Part shown: positions 62,702 through 64,000 of the stretch, piece after piece | How the letters are laid out: every line of letters begins with the position of its first letter | Position numbering within the stretch: the first letter of the stretch is position 1 | NCBI RefSeq assembly: GCF_000372725.1 | Contig: NW_005202237.1 | Location: 182,147-246,146 of the forward strand | Direction of reading: 5' to 3' | From: Emiliania huxleyi CCMP1516 | Taxonomy: Eukaryota > Haptophyta > Isochrysidales > Noelaerhabdaceae | DNA: 64,000 nt | Made by a program: the position numbers and the translations under genes | Notes under the pieces: generated by a model | Seen by the model: the letters and a program-made list of their open reading frames with translations, nothing else | The model's database searches: none | Told to the model about the DNA's origin: nothing

Positions 62702-64000
62702 ATGGGAGCCTGCGGCAGCAAACAAAAGCTGGCGCACAATCGAGCCACCGCCGCCAACCAGATATTGGACGCACAGTACGAAGCCCACATCCAGGATCTG
62801 GAGACCCGGCTCGAGGAAGCGGAGCGAGCGGCGCGGCAAGCGCAGGACGAGGTAGCAGAATATAAAGTCCAGGCACAGTTGGCCAGTAGCGCGGCGCTAT
62901 CGGCGCAGGTCGCCGCGCTCGAGGTGCGGCTCAAGGAGTATGAGGCGCCGAGCACGCCCCTTGCCGTCTCCCCTCCTTTCCGGAGCCTTGTCCCGTCGGC
63001 CGATCCGTTCGGTCCCCTGGATGGTGGCTCGCCGTCGGCCGATGCAGCGGCCGACGATCGGAAGCGGCGGGCGGCGCTCGCGACACGCGTGCAGGCGTGC
63101 TACCGGGGCCACTACGCGCGGGCAAAGCTCGAGGCGGCGCAGCTCGAGGAGCGACAGGCGTCGCTCTCGCGGCAGAAGGCGGAGGCGCGGCTGCGCGGGC
63201 TGCATGCCAAGCAGGCGCTGTCCCCCCGCGGCGAGGGCGAGGGCGAGGGCGGCGAGGCAGGCGCGGAGGCGGCGGAGGCGGCGGTGGCGGAGGCGGCGGT
63301 GGCGGTGGCGAGGCTGCAGCGGGAGGAGGCGGAGGCGGCGGTGAGAGTGCAGGCGAGGGGAGCTCCTCCCTCGGGAGTACCTGGACCTTGGACCTTGGAC
63401 CCCCCCCCCCCCCCCCTTTTCCAATGGCCCTTCCTTTTAAAACACCCCATTCCTTCCCGGGTTAACCCCTCCCCCAAAGGTTCCTTAAACTTCCCCCCCC
63501 CCCCCCCCACCACACCCACCCCCCCACCCCCACCCACCCCCCCACCCACGCAGGCCGTCTACCGAGGCCACCTCGCTCGCGCAGATGCAGAGGCGACTCG
63601 CATCCAGCTTGCAGAGGCGGCGATGGCGCGCGCACGCGGGTGCAAGACATCGCAGCCGCCTCCGTGCCCGCCCGTGGCGCGCATCCAGGCGCAGAGATCC
63701 GCCGAGATCCGCCGAGATCCGCCGAGATCCGCCGCCGAGATCCGCACCACCCTGCCCTCTCGCCCCGTGCCGCGCCCCCCCCAGGCGCAGCACCGCGGGA
63801 GCGCTGCTCGTGCGGAGTTCAACTACCTCAAGACGGGCGCCGGCGAGACCGAGCGCAAGGCGCTGTGCATCTGCTGCTCGTACCCCGGCACCCACCTGGC
63901 GCTGCCGGGCTGTGTGAGAGACCAGGCTGCGATGGTCGACCTGCTACCAAAGCAAGGCTACGACGTCACCTTCCTCACCGACGGCGACAGCCACCACGAA
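62702..64000 (+). CDS. IQ-motif metacaspase, 3' end outside window
   Basis: ATG 62702 opens MGACGSKQK: Gly2 and Ser6 fit N-myristoylation and Cys4 fits palmitoylation, so membrane attachment is likely. A coiled coil follows (QYEAHIQDLETRLEEAERAA), then IQ-type calmodulin-binding motifs: TRVQACYRGHYARAK (about residue 135), AVRVQAR (end of exon 1), and AVYRGHLARADAEA from the acceptor at 63552. After a CT- and GATCCGCC-rich intron, the caspase-fold domain begins: KALCICCSYPGTHLALPGC, VRDQAAMVDLL, YDVTFLTDGD. The catalytic His-Cys lies beyond the window. Metacaspases cleave after Arg/Lys and depend on calcium. Exon edges at 63360 and 63650-63790 are provisional. Confidence 0.78.
   Translation, partial: MGACGSKQKLAHNRATAANQILDAQYEAHIQDLETRLEEAERAARQAQDEVAEYKVQAQLASSAALSAQVAALEVRLKEYEAPSTPLAVSPPFRSLVPSADPFGPLDGGSPSADAAADDRKRRAALATRVQACYRGHYARAKLEAAQLEERQASLSRQKAEARLRGLHAKQALSPRGEGEGEGGEAGAEAAEAAVAEAAVAVARLQREEAEAAVRVQARGAPPSGVPGPWTLDPPPPPLFQWPFLLKHPIPSRVNPSPKGSLNFPPPPPTTPTPPPPPTPPPTQAVYRGHLARADAEATRIQLAEAAMARARGCKTSQPPPCPPVARIQAQRSAEIRRDPPRSAAEIRTTLPSRPVPRPPQAQHRGSAARAEFNYLKTGAGETERKALCICCSYPGTHLALPGCVRDQAAMVDLLPKQGYDVTFLTDGDSHHE
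63692..63740. repeat. 10-bp minisatellite GATCCGCCGA
   Basis: Four to five copies in an intron of the metacaspase gene. Confidence 0.93.

Overview
This is GC-rich nuclear DNA from a eukaryotic microbe, most likely a haptophyte alga; a dinoflagellate or another GC-rich alga is not excluded. The evidence is about two-thirds GC, short introns of roughly 45-150 bp, eukaryote-only gene families (MESD, P5A ATPase, O-GlcNAc transferase, TLC protein, pentameric ligand-gated channel, GH81 glucanase), abundant microsatellites and TTAGGG-like repeats. Many introns need a GC-AG donor and at least two need GA-AG. In the O-GlcNAc transferase gene these donors are dictated by the strict 34-residue register of the TPR repeats.

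Layout. 0-7 kb: telomere-like repeats, an assembly gap, a TLC-type membrane protein (-), an ankyrin-family fragment (-), MESD (+) and a flavin amine oxidase (-). 7-15 kb: TPR O-GlcNAc transferase (-), an intronless Nudix-MoaE fusion (+) and a nitroreductase (-). 15-18.4 kb: a 180-bp tandem repeat and a coiled-coil/membrane/L-domain-like gene (+). 18.4-24.4 kb: a composite repeat locus with two modules (A, B) in the order A-satellite-B-A-unique-B; the satellite is about eight 379-bp units. 24.6-27.7 kb: an EF-hand gene and a duplicated ankyrin gene (+). 28.2-31.3 kb: only the C-terminal part of a P5A ATPase (-), split by about 2 kb of repeats. 32.9-43.2 kb: membrane-anchored GH81 glucanase (+), Pro-rich Cys tail (+), decayed kinase (-), LURP/tubby-like gene (-), Helitron-type ORF remnant (-) and a secreted GT2 glycosyltransferase (-). 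43.8-45.3 kb: an element with 119-127 bp inverted terminal repeats. 45.8-58 kb: ligand-gated channel, coiled-coil gene, EF-hand gene, RNase T2, a UBA-like/CRAL-TRIO gene and two uncharacterised genes. 59-64 kb: a sulfatase broken by an amber codon, an FkbM methyltransferase, and an IQ-motif metacaspase running off the end.

Most genes are unrelated housekeeping or secretory-pathway genes, as expected for eukaryotic gene order; no operon or pathway cluster is evident. The most striking signal is how introns arose. In the amine oxidase and O-GlcNAc transferase genes at least six introns of 65-95 bp are bounded by 11-31 bp direct repeats of coding sequence. The splice junction sits at the same AG|GC or AG|GT in both copies, as expected if introns were created by recent tandem duplication. 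In two places this leaves an 8-nt micro-exon or two introns that abut with no exon between them.
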